DNA of 64,000 nucleotides from Shewanella denitrificans OS217 (GTDB taxonomy: Bacteria; Pseudomonadota; Gammaproteobacteria; Enterobacterales; Shewanellaceae). Under the pieces are notes generated by a model that had not been told where the DNA came from, did no database searches, and saw only the letters and a program-made list of their open reading frames with translations. The stretch's first letter is position 1. Each line of letters opens with the position of its first letter. Shown piece by piece: positions 1 through 8,571 of this stretch. The stretch lies in the NCBI RefSeq assembly GCF_000013765.1, contig NC_007954.1:2914001-2978000 (forward strand). The letters are read 5' to 3'. The position numbers and the translations under genes are program-made.

Positions 1-534
1 ATAACAGCGATCAACAAGACCATCACCGTCAAAATCAAATTCTTCTTGATAGTCAGGATGCTCATCAGGTGCACACTTCCTTGTTGATACGTTTCTGAGA
101 TTTCCACCACGGGCTAATCTTATCCATCGCCCCCCTTTATCTTGATATTGGCCGTCACCAGTCCATATAGAATTTTGTACCCAACCATAGTAAGAAAATG
201 AGCAGTCTATATAATCCATTTCATATTGTGAATGAATATAAGCGCAACTATGTAAAGTAGCAGGACTGTTGGGGTGCCCGTAAGTATCAGGCGCTTTGTA
301 ATAAAAGTTCGCATATAACAATTCTATGCAGGTCGACTTGTCACCATAATAGTCTTTCAACGGTGTTTGCCATGCAATGGTTTCACCTTTGCACATAATC
401 TTCGTGGTCGAATGCGAGCCAGGCAGAACCCAGTGCGCACCTTCTGGGTACCCCATGGGACGATCATTTATTGCCAAGGTGTTATTTGAAAAACACACTG
501 CAAATATAAAAAAAAACGTATTGATTAATTTCAC
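1..534 (-). CDS. secreted protein of unknown function, C-terminus outside the window
   Basis: An uninterrupted reading frame of 178 codons runs from a GTG at 534 to the window edge. I chose this start because AAAGGA lies about six bases upstream and the first ~20 residues (VKLINTFFFIFAVCFSNNTLA) form a signal peptide. The visible mature part has several cysteines and many aromatic residues. Its last visible residues, DFDGDGLVDRC, resemble a calcium-binding D-x-D-x-D-G loop of the EF-hand or thrombospondin type-3 kind. It lies 41 bases downstream of the Rhs-like gene on the same strand and is probably cotranscribed with it. I do not recognise the family. It could be a partner or effector of the Rhs protein, but that is inference from position. 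Confidence 0.6.
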   Translation of the reverse strand, partial: MKLINTFFFIFAVCFSNNTLAINDRPMGYPEGAHWVLPGSHSTTKIMCKGETIAWQTPLKDYYGDKSTCIELLYANFYYKAPDTYGHPNSPATLHSCAYIHSQYEMDYIDCSFSYYGWVQNSIWTGDGQYQDKGGRWIRLARGGNLRNVSTRKCAPDEHPDYQEEFDFDGDGLVDRCY

Positions 535-575
535 TTTAGATCCTTTAGGTACAAGACGACACTTGGAGTGCTGTT

Positions 576-2471
576 TCATTTATTTTGTCTTCTTTGTAAA
601 ACGACATTCCCGCTCTCATCGTATCGGTATTCTTTCACTTCATTGCCTGCTGTTATTTTTATCGGCCATGGATGAGTTGCATGCCACTCAGTGGTGGTTA
701 ACTTCTGCTCAGGAGTGCCAAAGGAGTCATAACGTGTAATCTCCAAACCTCTGGGATTATAAGCAAATAAAGTTGTTACACCTTTCCAATTCGTTTGCTT
801 GTGAACTAGTCCCTTCGAAGTTCCAGTCGTGTAATAGCTATAACTTTTATTTGCAGCCATGCAGTTATTCGATGCTTCACCTTCGATGAAAGTAAAACGT
901 TTATCCCCAGTGCTGTTACTAAAGTTATAGGTGGTCCTTTTCCCTAAAGGGTTTGTCACCGTTGTACTGAGTTCGCCATTATAATTAAAACTAACAAGTT
1001 GCTGATTATCGCCTTTTACATTTTCGATAACTCGGCCCATGTTGTCATATTCCCAGTTAACATAACGATTGCCCTGTTCATTGGTGATACCCGTTAACGC
1101 ATACGGATAACGGCTGTCTTCAAAATGATATTGTCGAGTTTCTGTCGTAATAAAAGTACCTGGCACGCTCTCTAGCTGCCGTTCAACCTTGATAAGATTA
1201 CCAACGGGATCATAGCTATAGTTAACGTGAGCCCCATCCAGTTCTGATGATAATCTAGTTAGCTGGCCATCCTGATTATAGCTAAGTACTATACTGCCCC
1301 CAAAGCTGTGAGCTACCGATACAAGTTGACCAATTTGGTTATATGCAAGTGTCTGATAAAGCGATTCTGTTTTCTGAAGTTGAATCAATTTTCCGTTCAA
1401 ATCATATAGCTCTTTTAGCCCACCGCTAAACTCATAAAGCCAGCCCGTTTGTACATTGTCTTTAATCACTTGCAAAATACGTTTACCAGTTGCCTGTGAG
1501 GACAGGTAGTCTGCCCCTGATTTAGTAAATTGAAGGTCGGTTCCCGTAGGGCGATGTAAAATGGCCCTATTGCCTGTGATATACATGCGATAATCATAAC
1601 TGTGTCGCCACTGTCTATGGCCACTTACAGGTGGTTGATATCGCACACTGCCATCCTCTTCAGTATATTCACGCCAAGGTTTCGCAATAAGGTGACTATA
1701 TTTACTCGCCACCCCTGTGTATCCCACTGGCTGCAGATAACGTTTCCAATTGCTAAATGATGTGGCTGGAAGTGGATTAAATTGGATACTGAATTGTGGA
1801 TTAGCTTCAGGGGCTCTATAGCTGCGATAGTTCCTATTAAAGTTTAATGGGAACTGTTTATTACCTACAAAATCAGGCAATTCTTGCTGTACTTTCTCTC
1901 CTGTTGAGATGACAACTGGATTCCCCGCTGTCATCTCACACTGTTTAGGCCCTTCTCCTTCACATTGGCCTGTTTCAAGGTTTAGTAATGGCTTTGACGG
2001 TGGGCAATACTTAGTGCAGTTTTTAACTTGAGGGTCAAAAGAATAAGGCGCAATGCATGGTAAGCAATCATACTCGTACACATATGAAGCAGTTTGTGGA
2101 AGACTTGGTGGATGGTAAGCTGGGTTAGTCCATTTTCGAGAAAATGTGTGACGCATACTTACCCCTTGGAGTTGATCTTTCCAGGGTAGACTTGAATGAA
2201 TAGGTAACCAATCTCCAGGTACAAAACCAGAACCTGGTGCAACATAATTCCCTAAAAAAGTATTGATCCCAGGAATGATTACCTTGGGGCCATCTTGAAC
2301 TAATGAATTATCTCCACTTCCTTTCACACAGTACTCTGTGTTAGTTGCGGGATCGCTTACCCTAAGTGCGCAGTAGTATTTGCCAGAGAATGAACAATAT
2401 TTATCATTAGCTAATACTGTAGAACACAGCAAGCTCGCCAAACTGATCAGTAGTATTTTATAAAATTTCAT
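576..2471 (-). CDS. secreted RHS/YD-repeat protein, short form
   Basis: The 631-residue product begins with a signal peptide (MKFYKILLISLASLLCSTVLA). A cysteine-rich region follows to about residue 180, then a motif typical of the start of Rhs shells (AGNPVVISTGEKVQ, near residue 185) and a series of YD-type repeats such as YDLNGKLIQL, YNQDGQLTRL, YDPVGNLIKV, YDNMGRVIEN and YDESGNVVLQ. Rhs proteins form beta-cage shells, often around a C-terminal toxin. This one ends directly after a YD repeat, lacking the usual core-associated domain and variable C-terminal tip of the ~1400-residue members. It is therefore a naturally short relative or a truncated remnant. It is followed on the same strand by a second secreted protein gene. 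The ribosome-binding site is weak. Confidence 0.7.
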   Translation of the reverse strand: MKFYKILLISLASLLCSTVLANDKYCSFSGKYYCALRVSDPATNTEYCVKGSGDNSLVQDGPKVIIPGINTFLGNYVAPGSGFVPGDWLPIHSSLPWKDQLQGVSMRHTFSRKWTNPAYHPPSLPQTASYVYEYDCLPCIAPYSFDPQVKNCTKYCPPSKPLLNLETGQCEGEGPKQCEMTAGNPVVISTGEKVQQELPDFVGNKQFPLNFNRNYRSYRAPEANPQFSIQFNPLPATSFSNWKRYLQPVGYTGVASKYSHLIAKPWREYTEEDGSVRYQPPVSGHRQWRHSYDYRMYITGNRAILHRPTGTDLQFTKSGADYLSSQATGKRILQVIKDNVQTGWLYEFSGGLKELYDLNGKLIQLQKTESLYQTLAYNQIGQLVSVAHSFGGSIVLSYNQDGQLTRLSSELDGAHVNYSYDPVGNLIKVERQLESVPGTFITTETRQYHFEDSRYPYALTGITNEQGNRYVNWEYDNMGRVIENVKGDNQQLVSFNYNGELSTTVTNPLGKRTTYNFSNSTGDKRFTFIEGEASNNCMAANKSYSYYTTGTSKGLVHKQTNWKGVTTLFAYNPRGLEITRYDSFGTPEQKLTTTEWHATHPWPIKITAGNEVKEYRYDESGNVVLQRRQNK

Positions 2472-2573
2472 AAGATTATCTATTCTTATATTGGTTTAAT
2501 GACTATGTTGGCTACTTTTCATTTGAGTCTCGAGGGTTTGTTATTTTATCGGCCACGGTTGGATCAGATGCCA

Positions 2574-2601
2574 TTTTGTGTAGACAGTTATGTACACAAA
2601 A
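2574..2601. promoter_or_regulatory. inverted repeat between scpB and the Rhs-like gene
   Basis: Nine-base arms TTTTGTGTA (2574-2582) and TACACAAAA (2593-2601) are perfect inverted repeats separated by ten bases. The element lies 17 bases past the scpB stop and about 100 bases upstream of the Rhs-like start. No U-run follows on either strand, so an intrinsic terminator is unlikely. It has the shape of a dimeric repressor operator, but no regulator is identified. Confidence 0.35.
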
Positions 2602-2617
2602 CGAAAGATAACGAAAG

Positions 2618-3238
2618 CTATTGAAACCGTAAAGCCTGTGTTTGATCATCACCTTGCTCACTGTCGTGGGTTTGGGCTTTCTCAAACATGGCCTGTAGTG
2701 ACTCAACATCGGATAACTGCGGAAGATCCGCAAGTTTAGTTAAGCCAAAATAAGCTAAAAAATCATTGGTGGTGGCGTAAAGGGCGGGTCGCCCTGGCAC
2801 ATCTTTATGGCCCACGCTTTTAATCCAATGTCTATCAGCCAAATTCTTTATAATGTGGCTACTCACAGCCACACCGCGGATCTGCTCTATATCGCCTCGC
2901 GTCACAGGTTGACGATAGGCGATGACGGCTAAGGTTTCCAGGGTTGCCCGTGAATACTTAGGCGCCTTTTCTTGCCATAATGGCTGTAAATAAGGGCTAA
3001 GTAATTCTTGGGTTTGAAACCGATAACCACTGGCCACTTTTACTAGCTGTACTCCGCGTTCTTGATAATCTTGTTGCAGCTCATCAATCACCTCTTGAAT
3101 ACGTTTACGAGACACATCAAAATCCGCCAAGACAGTCTCTTTCAATGCTTTGATTGTCATAGGCTTTGCCAATACAAACAGGCTTGCCTCTATCAATTGC
3201 TTCAACTGTGTGGTGTTTATTTGCATCGATGTCGTCAT
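2618..3238 (-). CDS. scpB: segregation and condensation protein B
   Basis: ScpB is the winged-helix kleisin-associated subunit of the SMC-ScpAB condensin used in chromosome organisation. The 206-residue product shows the family pattern: an N-terminal winged helix (QLKQLIEASLFVLAKPMTIKAL), the conserved TLAVIAYRQPVTRGDIEQIRGV segment around residues 100-120, and GRPALYATTNDFLAYFGL in the second winged helix. It starts three bases after the scpA stop codon, indicating translational coupling. In many gammaproteobacteria rluB follows; here the downstream neighbours are the Rhs-like and secreted genes. Confidence 0.93.
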   Translation of the reverse strand: MTTSMQINTTQLKQLIEASLFVLAKPMTIKALKETVLADFDVSRKRIQEVIDELQQDYQERGVQLVKVASGYRFQTQELLSPYLQPLWQEKAPKYSRATLETLAVIAYRQPVTRGDIEQIRGVAVSSHIIKNLADRHWIKSVGHKDVPGRPALYATTNDFLAYFGLTKLADLPQLSDVESLQAMFEKAQTHDSEQGDDQTQALRFQ

Positions 3239-3241
3239 CCA

Positions 3242-4030
3242 CTAACTGGCTTTAACATAAATAGTCGCCAAGGGCTCGGTCTGGACAATTTCCACCAGCC
3301 ACTCTTTTGCCAACTCCATTAAGGCCAAAAAGCTGACCACCACACCAGCACGGCCTTCACTCACATCAAATAATTGCTCGAAGGGCACGAATAATTGGCC
3401 TTGCAGCAAAGCTAAAATCTGGCTCATGCGCTCTCGGGTGGAGAGTAATTCTCGCTTAACATGATGCTCTTCAAAGGCATCCACCCGCTTTAATACCTGG
3501 GCAAACGCACTGGCAATGTCTAATAAACTCACATCTGGCGGCACTAACATCGGAATAATCCCGGGCGCGGGTGCTGCACTGGCTTGAAACAAATCTCGCT
3601 CAAGCCGAGGCAAGGCATCGATGTCCACTGCGGCCTGCTTGATGACTTCATAGGCCTTTAATTGGCGCAGCAGCATCAATCTTGGATCGTATTCTTCATC
3701 CTCACTATTCACCATTTGCGGTAATAGCAAACGAGATTTAATTTCAGCTAAGGTCGCCGCCATCACTAAGTAATCGGCGGCAAGCTCGATACGGGCCTCG
3801 GTAAGCACTTCAATATACGCTAAATATTGGCTGGTTATTTGCGCTATGGCTAAGTCGACCACTTCAAGCTTTTGCTTACGAATTAGGTATAACAACAGAT
3901 CCAGCGGCCCTTCGAACGTCTCTAAAAAGACTTCAAGAGCCTCCGGCGGAATGAACAAGTCCGTTGGCATAGTGTCTAACACTTGGCCACGCACTAGCAC
4001 TAATGGCAAACTTTGTTGCGTGCCTAGCAT
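3242..4030 (-). CDS. scpA: segregation and condensation protein A (kleisin)
   Basis: ScpA is the kleisin subunit that bridges the SMC heads together with ScpB. The 262-residue protein contains the diagnostic N-terminal block FEGPLDLLLYLIRKQKLEVVDL, followed by the conserved YLVMAATLAEIKSRLLLP segment, and ends with a winged-helix region. AGGA lies nine bases ahead of the ATG, supporting this start. It is cotranscribed with scpB. The 222 bases between its start and yciO hold no convincing gene. Confidence 0.93.
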   Translation of the reverse strand: MLGTQQSLPLVLVRGQVLDTMPTDLFIPPEALEVFLETFEGPLDLLLYLIRKQKLEVVDLAIAQITSQYLAYIEVLTEARIELAADYLVMAATLAEIKSRLLLPQMVNSEDEEYDPRLMLLRQLKAYEVIKQAAVDIDALPRLERDLFQASAAPAPGIIPMLVPPDVSLLDIASAFAQVLKRVDAFEEHHVKRELLSTRERMSQILALLQGQLFVPFEQLFDVSEGRAGVVVSFLALMELAKEWLVEIVQTEPLATIYVKAS

Positions 4031-4252
4031 AGGTTCAATCCTGTATTGCCTCTTTCAAGAACAAGTCGGTTCCCAAGTGAAAGTCACTCTCAAGAAAAGC
4101 AACGCTCGAGAAAAACTCATCCAACTTGAGGTCAAAGTTAACCTGCCAATGCCATTCAAATTAACCGCAAACAGCCACTGAAAACGCTCAAGCGCGCGAG
4201 TATACGCTATTGGGCAGTGATTAAACAACTTATCCCGAGGCTGTCAAGCTGA

Positions 4253-4873
4253 CTATTCAAATGCGCTAGTGTCGCCGGCACCATGGCGAAGCACGTCTAT
4301 GGTGTCTTCAGACATGTCTATCACTGTGGTTTGTTTCTCAGGCAAATAACCGCCATGAACAATGGCATCCACTTGGTGCTCAAGAATATCGCGAATGTGC
4401 TCAGGATCAGACTCAGCAAACAACTCATCAGGCATCACTAAGCTGGTCGACATCATAGGCGCATCTAAAGCGGTGAGGAGCGCTTGGGCAATCAAGTTGT
4501 CCGGCACCCGAATACCTATGGTCTTCTTCTTTTCACACTGTAAGCGCTTTGGCACTTCCTTGGTGGCCTTGAAAATAAAGGTATAAGGACCTGGGGTGCT
4601 GCTTTTGAGCAGTCGATAAGCCTGATTATCCACCTTGGCGAAGTTGGCAAGCTCGGATAAATCACGGCACATCAAGGAGAAATTATGATCGTTCTCAATT
4701 TTACGAATACGCACCATGCGGGTCATGGCATCTTTTTCCCCTATCATACAGCCCAAGGCGTAGCCTGAATCTGTAGGATAGACGATAACGCCCCCTTTTT
4801 TGAGAATAGCAACGGCTTGGCTGATAAGCCTTGCCTGTGGATTTTCATCATGAATATAAAAAAATTGACTCAT
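4253..4873 (-). CDS. yciO: YciO, Sua5/YrdC-family protein
   Basis: The 206-residue product has the YrdC/Sua5 fold related to threonylcarbamoyl-AMP synthases; YciO itself is a paralogue whose role is less clear. It closely follows the family over its whole length: MSQFFYIHDENPQ at the start, GGVIVYPTDSGYALGC near residues 28-43, and TPGPYTFIFKATKEVPKR. A longer frame begins at 4888, but the start at 4873 gives exactly the usual length and an ATGA overlap with the rnm stop codon, so the two are translationally coupled. Confidence 0.92.
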   Translation of the reverse strand: MSQFFYIHDENPQARLISQAVAILKKGGVIVYPTDSGYALGCMIGEKDAMTRMVRIRKIENDHNFSLMCRDLSELANFAKVDNQAYRLLKSSTPGPYTFIFKATKEVPKRLQCEKKKTIGIRVPDNLIAQALLTALDAPMMSTSLVMPDELFAESDPEHIRDILEHQVDAIVHGGYLPEKQTTVIDMSEDTIDVLRHGAGDTSAFE

Positions 4874-5730
4874 ACTCTGTTTACCCAAGATTGTGATTGC
4901 CAGACCCAGTCAACGCCTTGGGGCTGGAATAAATTTTTGCCAAGCTCTATCCAATTGCTAGGGAAGTGAAAATCACTGCCGATAGAGCCGAGTAATTGAT
5001 TTTGATGGCTTAAAGCAATGAGATTATTACGGTCATCTAAGGTTTGTTGCCCGAGGACCACTTCCATGGCATCGCCACCCGCTTCCTTGTATTCGCGCAC
5101 TAAGCGCTTAAGCCACTTTGCCGATAACTTGTAGCCGCTAGGATGAGCCAGCACAGCAAGCCCACCCGCTTGATGGATAATCTCGATGGCGCTTGCCATA
5201 TCACCCCAATTATTAGGCACATAACCTGTTTTGCCACGGGCTAAATAGCGCTTAAATACACTGGGCATATCGACTGCATGGCCGTTTTCGGCCATCCAGC
5301 GAGCATAGTGACCACGGCTCAGAGCCGCATCCCCCGCTAAGGCTTTGGCCCCTTCGTAGGCGCCTTCAATACCGGCTTTGGCAAGGCGCTCGCCGATTTC
5401 CATGGCGCGGATTTCACGCAGCTCACGTTGATGGGCTAAAAAATCCGCCAACACTGAATTCCCCCTGTCCACATTGAGTCCCACAATATGGATATCAAAA
5501 CTGTTCCAACGAGTAGAAATCTCTACCCCGTCAATAAGTTTAAGTGGCTGTGCCTGACTGTTATTAAATTGGTGCGCTTCATCTAAGCCTGCCAAGGTAT
5601 CGTGATCGGTAATGGCAAACATCTGCACCCCTTTATCTAGGGCGCGTGCGACCAAGTCAGTGGGGCTGAGCTGGCCATCGGAAGCTGTGGTGTGGCTGTG
5701 AAGATCGGCCAAGAGAGTCTCTGTTATCAT
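4870..5730 (-). CDS. rnm: RNase AM (PHP-domain 5'-3' exonuclease, formerly TrpH/YciV)
   Basis: This PHP-family phosphoesterase of 286 residues carries the metal-binding motifs LADLHSHTTASDG near the N-terminus, ITDHDTLAG around residue 40, a central AVLAHPSGY and a C-terminal GSDFHFP. E. coli RNase AM removes short RNA and matures 5' ends of rRNAs, and also acts on 3',5'-bisphosphate nucleotides. The gene sits divergently upstream of the trp operon, which explains the old name trpH, and leads a minus-strand cluster rnm-yciO-scpA-scpB. Confidence 0.92.
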   Translation of the reverse strand: MITETLLADLHSHTTASDGQLSPTDLVARALDKGVQMFAITDHDTLAGLDEAHQFNNSQAQPLKLIDGVEISTRWNSFDIHIVGLNVDRGNSVLADFLAHQRELREIRAMEIGERLAKAGIEGAYEGAKALAGDAALSRGHYARWMAENGHAVDMPSVFKRYLARGKTGYVPNNWGDMASAIEIIHQAGGLAVLAHPSGYKLSAKWLKRLVREYKEAGGDAMEVVLGQQTLDDRNNLIALSHQNQLLGSIGSDFHFPSNWIELGKNLFQPQGVDWVWQSQSWVNRV

Positions 5731-5955
5731 AGGCTTATTCTACTCGTTACTGAGCAAAAAAGCATATCTAACCTGTAATTTTTTCAGTTTTACAACCTAA
5801 GTAGCGGCCTCTTTTCAGTCTTTAAGATAAAAATAGCCCTTAAAGGGCCAAAATGAGTAATATTCAATTGACTTTCCCCCCCAGCTAAGGTTTCCTATAG
5901 GCCTAGCTGAGACATTCACGCTATGAAGAATTAATAGAAAAATTACGATAGATAA

Positions 5956-5965
5956 CTAACGTTAG
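5956..5965 (+). promoter_or_regulatory. palindrome upstream of trpL, candidate operator
   Basis: CTAACGTTAG is a perfect ten-base palindrome about 36 bases before the trpL start, where a promoter would be expected. Its position suits a repressor operator such as that of TrpR, but it lacks the CTAG half-sites of the E. coli trp operator. I see no strong sigma-70 hexamer pair here. Confidence 0.3.
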
Positions 5966-6001
5966 ACAAACAATTAAGCCTTATTGATTAGAGTATTTTC
6001 G

Positions 6002-6058
6002 ATGACACACTCAAACGCATTTCAACACATTTCTTGGTGGTGGCACTTCCCAACTTAA
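6002..6058 (+). CDS. trpL: trp operon leader peptide
   Basis: An 18-codon frame encodes MTHSNAFQHISWWWHFPT, with three consecutive Trp codons (TGG TGG TGG at 6035-6043). It ends about 45 bases before a strong intrinsic terminator. This is the architecture of transcription attenuation: ribosomes stall on the Trp codons when tryptophanyl-tRNA is scarce, which favours an antiterminator and lets RNA polymerase into trpE. A CGGGC stretch just after the stop codon could pair with the terminator's left arm (GCCCG) as the antiterminator. Confidence 0.93.
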   Translation: MTHSNAFQHISWWWHFPT

Positions 6059-6102
6059 CGGGCGGTGTGATGCGTTGTGCTTAATTGACACAAGAATTAT
6101 CC

Positions 6103-6130
6103 AAAAAGCCCGCACCTTGCGGGCTTTTTT
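6103..6130 (+). terminator. trp attenuator
   Basis: The stem AGCCCGCA/TGCGGGCT (6107-6114 with 6118-6125) has a 3-base loop, can be extended by four A-T pairs and is followed by six T residues. It lies between trpL and trpE, as expected of the 3:4 terminator hairpin. Confidence 0.92.
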
Positions 6131-6178
6131 GTTTTCTGCCCCAAGGCTGGCTCAATAGGCAAAATAAAGGCAGTTGCG

Positions 6179-7852
6179 ATGATAAATCTAGATAACGGGG
6201 AACAACAGACGATGACAGCACCAACTTCAACCCAGAGGGCATCGACGGCTAGCATAGCCAAGGTCAGCACTCAAAAACGGCGCCTGACTTACCATGCCGA
6301 CCCCTTAAGTTTGTATCACAGCATCACTCAAGACTTGCCCCATACCTTGTTACTCGAATCGGCCGAAGTCACCAGTAAGCAGAACCTTAAAAGCATCATC
6401 ATGACCCACGCGGCGATGATGATCCGCTGCGATGCATACCAAATTACCTTTAGCGCACTGACCCCTAATGGTGCTAGCCTGCTTGCACCCATTGCGGCAT
6501 TTTTTAGCCATGCCAAGCCAACACAAGATGAACAACACTTAGTGGTACAGCTTTGTAAGAGCGCTGAGCTGCAAGACGAGGATGCGCGCCTTAAGGCCAC
6601 CTCACCGCTGGATGGACTGCGCTTATTGGTTAATGCCATCAAGACAGACAAGGCGCCCGAATTTGAAGACTTATTTTTAGGCGGGGTGTTAGCTTACGAT
6701 CTAATCGATACCGTAGAGCCACTGCCCCCAGTGCCTAATGCCAGTAACGATTGCCCAGATTACCTTTTTTACCTCGCTGAAACCTTAATCCTTGCGGATC
6801 ACCAAACTGAGCAATCTGAGCTTATCACCCATCTTTTTAATCCCAATCTCATTGATGCAGATAATGATGCTAGTCGTGATGAAAATAATGATAAAGCTAT
6901 TGATAACTCAAGCTATATGCGGGTACTCAGTGAACGCGCAGCAATGCTGACCCAAGCCTGTCAACAGCCACTAATGACCCCAGCACTTAAGCCGTTAGAT
7001 GCACAGGAGCGGGTTAATATCAGTGATGAACAATTCAAAAAAACTGTCGTGGATTTAAAAGAGCACATAGTGGCCGGCGATATTTTTCAAGTGGTGCCAT
7101 CAAGAAGCTTTAGCTTGCCTTGCCCCAATACCTTGGGCGCGTATCGTGCATTAAGGCTCACCAACCCTAGCCCCTATATGTTTTATTTCAGAGGCCCGGA
7201 TTTCACCTTATTTGGCGCATCTCCTGAGTCTGCCCTTAAATATCAGGCCAGTAACAACCAAGTAGAAGTTTACCCCATAGCGGGTACCCGTAAGCGCGGT
7301 AAAAATGCCTTAGGTGAAATCGATTTTGACTTGGACAGCCGCATCGAACTTGAGCTGCGCCTCGATAAAAAAGAGCTGTCGGAGCATTTGATGTTAGTGG
7401 ATTTAGCCCGCAATGATATCGCCCGCATCAGCCAAAGCGGCAGCCGAAAAGTGCCAGAATTGCTTAAGGTTGACCGTTATTCCCACGTGATGCACTTAGT
7501 GAGCCGAGTCACGGGTCAATTAAGGACAGATCTTGACGCCTTGCACGCCTATCAAGCCTGCATGAATATGGGCACCTTAGTGGGCGCACCAAAAGTGCGT
7601 GCCTCACAATTGGTGCGTGAGGCTGAAAAAGCCCGCCGCGGCAGTTATGGCGGCGCAGTAGGTTACTTAAATGCCCTAGGGGACATGGATACCTGCATCG
7701 TTATTCGATCGGCCTTTGTTAAAGATGGCGTGGCCCACATTCAAGCAGGCGCAGGGGTGGTATTTGATTCAGACCCTCAAGCCGAAGCCGATGAAACCCG
7801 TCAAAAAGCCCAAGCCGTTATCTCGGCGATTAAATTGGGAGGTGCACTATGA
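6179..7852 (+). CDS. trpE: anthranilate synthase component I
   Basis: TrpE converts chorismate to anthranilate with ammonia delivered by TrpG, the first committed step to tryptophan. The product has the N-terminal feedback-binding region (LLLESAEV near residue 57) and the C-terminal chorismate-binding domain with DIFQVVPSRSF, PIAGTRKRGKN, the HLMLVDLARNDI segment and GAGVVFDSDP. A second ATG at 6212 (MTAPTS) has a better Shine-Dalgarno (GGGGA) than the first at 6179, so the start may be 11 codons downstream. Its stop overlaps the trpG start (ATGA). Confidence 0.95.
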   Translation: MINLDNGEQQTMTAPTSTQRASTASIAKVSTQKRRLTYHADPLSLYHSITQDLPHTLLLESAEVTSKQNLKSIIMTHAAMMIRCDAYQITFSALTPNGASLLAPIAAFFSHAKPTQDEQHLVVQLCKSAELQDEDARLKATSPLDGLRLLVNAIKTDKAPEFEDLFLGGVLAYDLIDTVEPLPPVPNASNDCPDYLFYLAETLILADHQTEQSELITHLFNPNLIDADNDASRDENNDKAIDNSSYMRVLSERAAMLTQACQQPLMTPALKPLDAQERVNISDEQFKKTVVDLKEHIVAGDIFQVVPSRSFSLPCPNTLGAYRALRLTNPSPYMFYFRGPDFTLFGASPESALKYQASNNQVEVYPIAGTRKRGKNALGEIDFDLDSRIELELRLDKKELSEHLMLVDLARNDIARISQSGSRKVPELLKVDRYSHVMHLVSRVTGQLRTDLDALHAYQACMNMGTLVGAPKVRASQLVREAEKARRGSYGGAVGYLNALGDMDTCIVIRSAFVKDGVAHIQAGAGVVFDSDPQAEADETRQKAQAVISAIKLGGAL

Positions 7853-8571
7853 GTACATTAATAGCAGCGAGTACATTAACAGCGGCGAGCTCATTTTCAA
7901 CATCAGCGACCACGCAAAAACAAGCCACCAAGTTGTACCTGTTGGATAACTTTGATTCGTTCACCTACAACTTGGTTGACCAATTTAGAAGCCTAGGCTT
8001 TGAAGTGGTGATATATCGCAACGATGTTAATCCTCAATACCTCGCCGATAAATTGTTAAATGAAGCAGGCAATGCCGCCTTAGTATTATCACCAGGCCCA
8101 GGTGCACCCGTTGATGCCGGCTGCATGATGAGCCTAATTCGTCTGGTGGCAGGCAAAGTGCCTATGCTGGGCATTTGTTTGGGCCATCAAGCCATGGTGG
8201 AATATTATGGCGGCAAGGTAGAGCGCGCCCCTTTTGTGGTGCACGGCAAAGCCAGCCCCACCTTTCATAGCGGCCAAGGTATCTTTGCTAACTTGCCCAC
8301 ACCGCTGCCTGTGGCGCGCTATCACAGCCTAGTGGCAACAAACGTGCCCGATTGCTTACAGGTTATCGCCACAACCGACGAAATGCCCATGGCTATCTTG
8401 CACCCTGAGCACAAAGCGGTGGGGTTTCAGTTTCATCCAGAATCCATACTCACGACTCTGGGCAGCCAATTGCTGACCCAAACCCTGGACTATTTAACCC
8501 AAGCAAATGAGCCACTGGCTCAAACTAAAGTAACCAGTGCTCAAAGCTCACAAGGAGGCCAGCCATGTTAA
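7849..8571 (+). CDS. trpG: anthranilate synthase component II (glutamine amidotransferase)
   Basis: TrpG hydrolyses glutamine to supply ammonia to TrpE. The class-I amidotransferase triad is visible: Cys110 in LGICLGHQ and the His/Glu pair in FQFHPES. The domain proper begins at KLYLLDNFDSF, so about 27 residues precede it. This Ser/Thr/Ala-rich extension is made by an 18-bp tandem duplication (7852-7869 and 7870-7887) immediately after the start codon. The ATG overlaps the trpE stop by four bases, fixing the start by coupling. It is separate from trpD, unlike the fused E. coli trpGD. Confidence 0.94.
   Translation: MSTLIAASTLTAASSFSTSATTQKQATKLYLLDNFDSFTYNLVDQFRSLGFEVVIYRNDVNPQYLADKLLNEAGNAALVLSPGPGAPVDAGCMMSLIRLVAGKVPMLGICLGHQAMVEYYGGKVERAPFVVHGKASPTFHSGQGIFANLPTPLPVARYHSLVATNVPDCLQVIATTDEMPMAILHPEHKAVGFQFHPESILTTLGSQLLTQTLDYLTQANEPLAQTKVTSAQSSQGGQPC

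Noticed and set aside
377..739. 120-codon plus-strand frame across the Rhs/secreted gene junction
   Set aside because: It is antisense to two better-supported genes with signal peptides and has no ribosome-binding site or recognisable domain.
2512..2733. 73-codon minus-strand frame at the scpB end
   Set aside because: It overlaps scpB in another frame; composition is Arg/Cys/Ser-rich and shows no family pattern.
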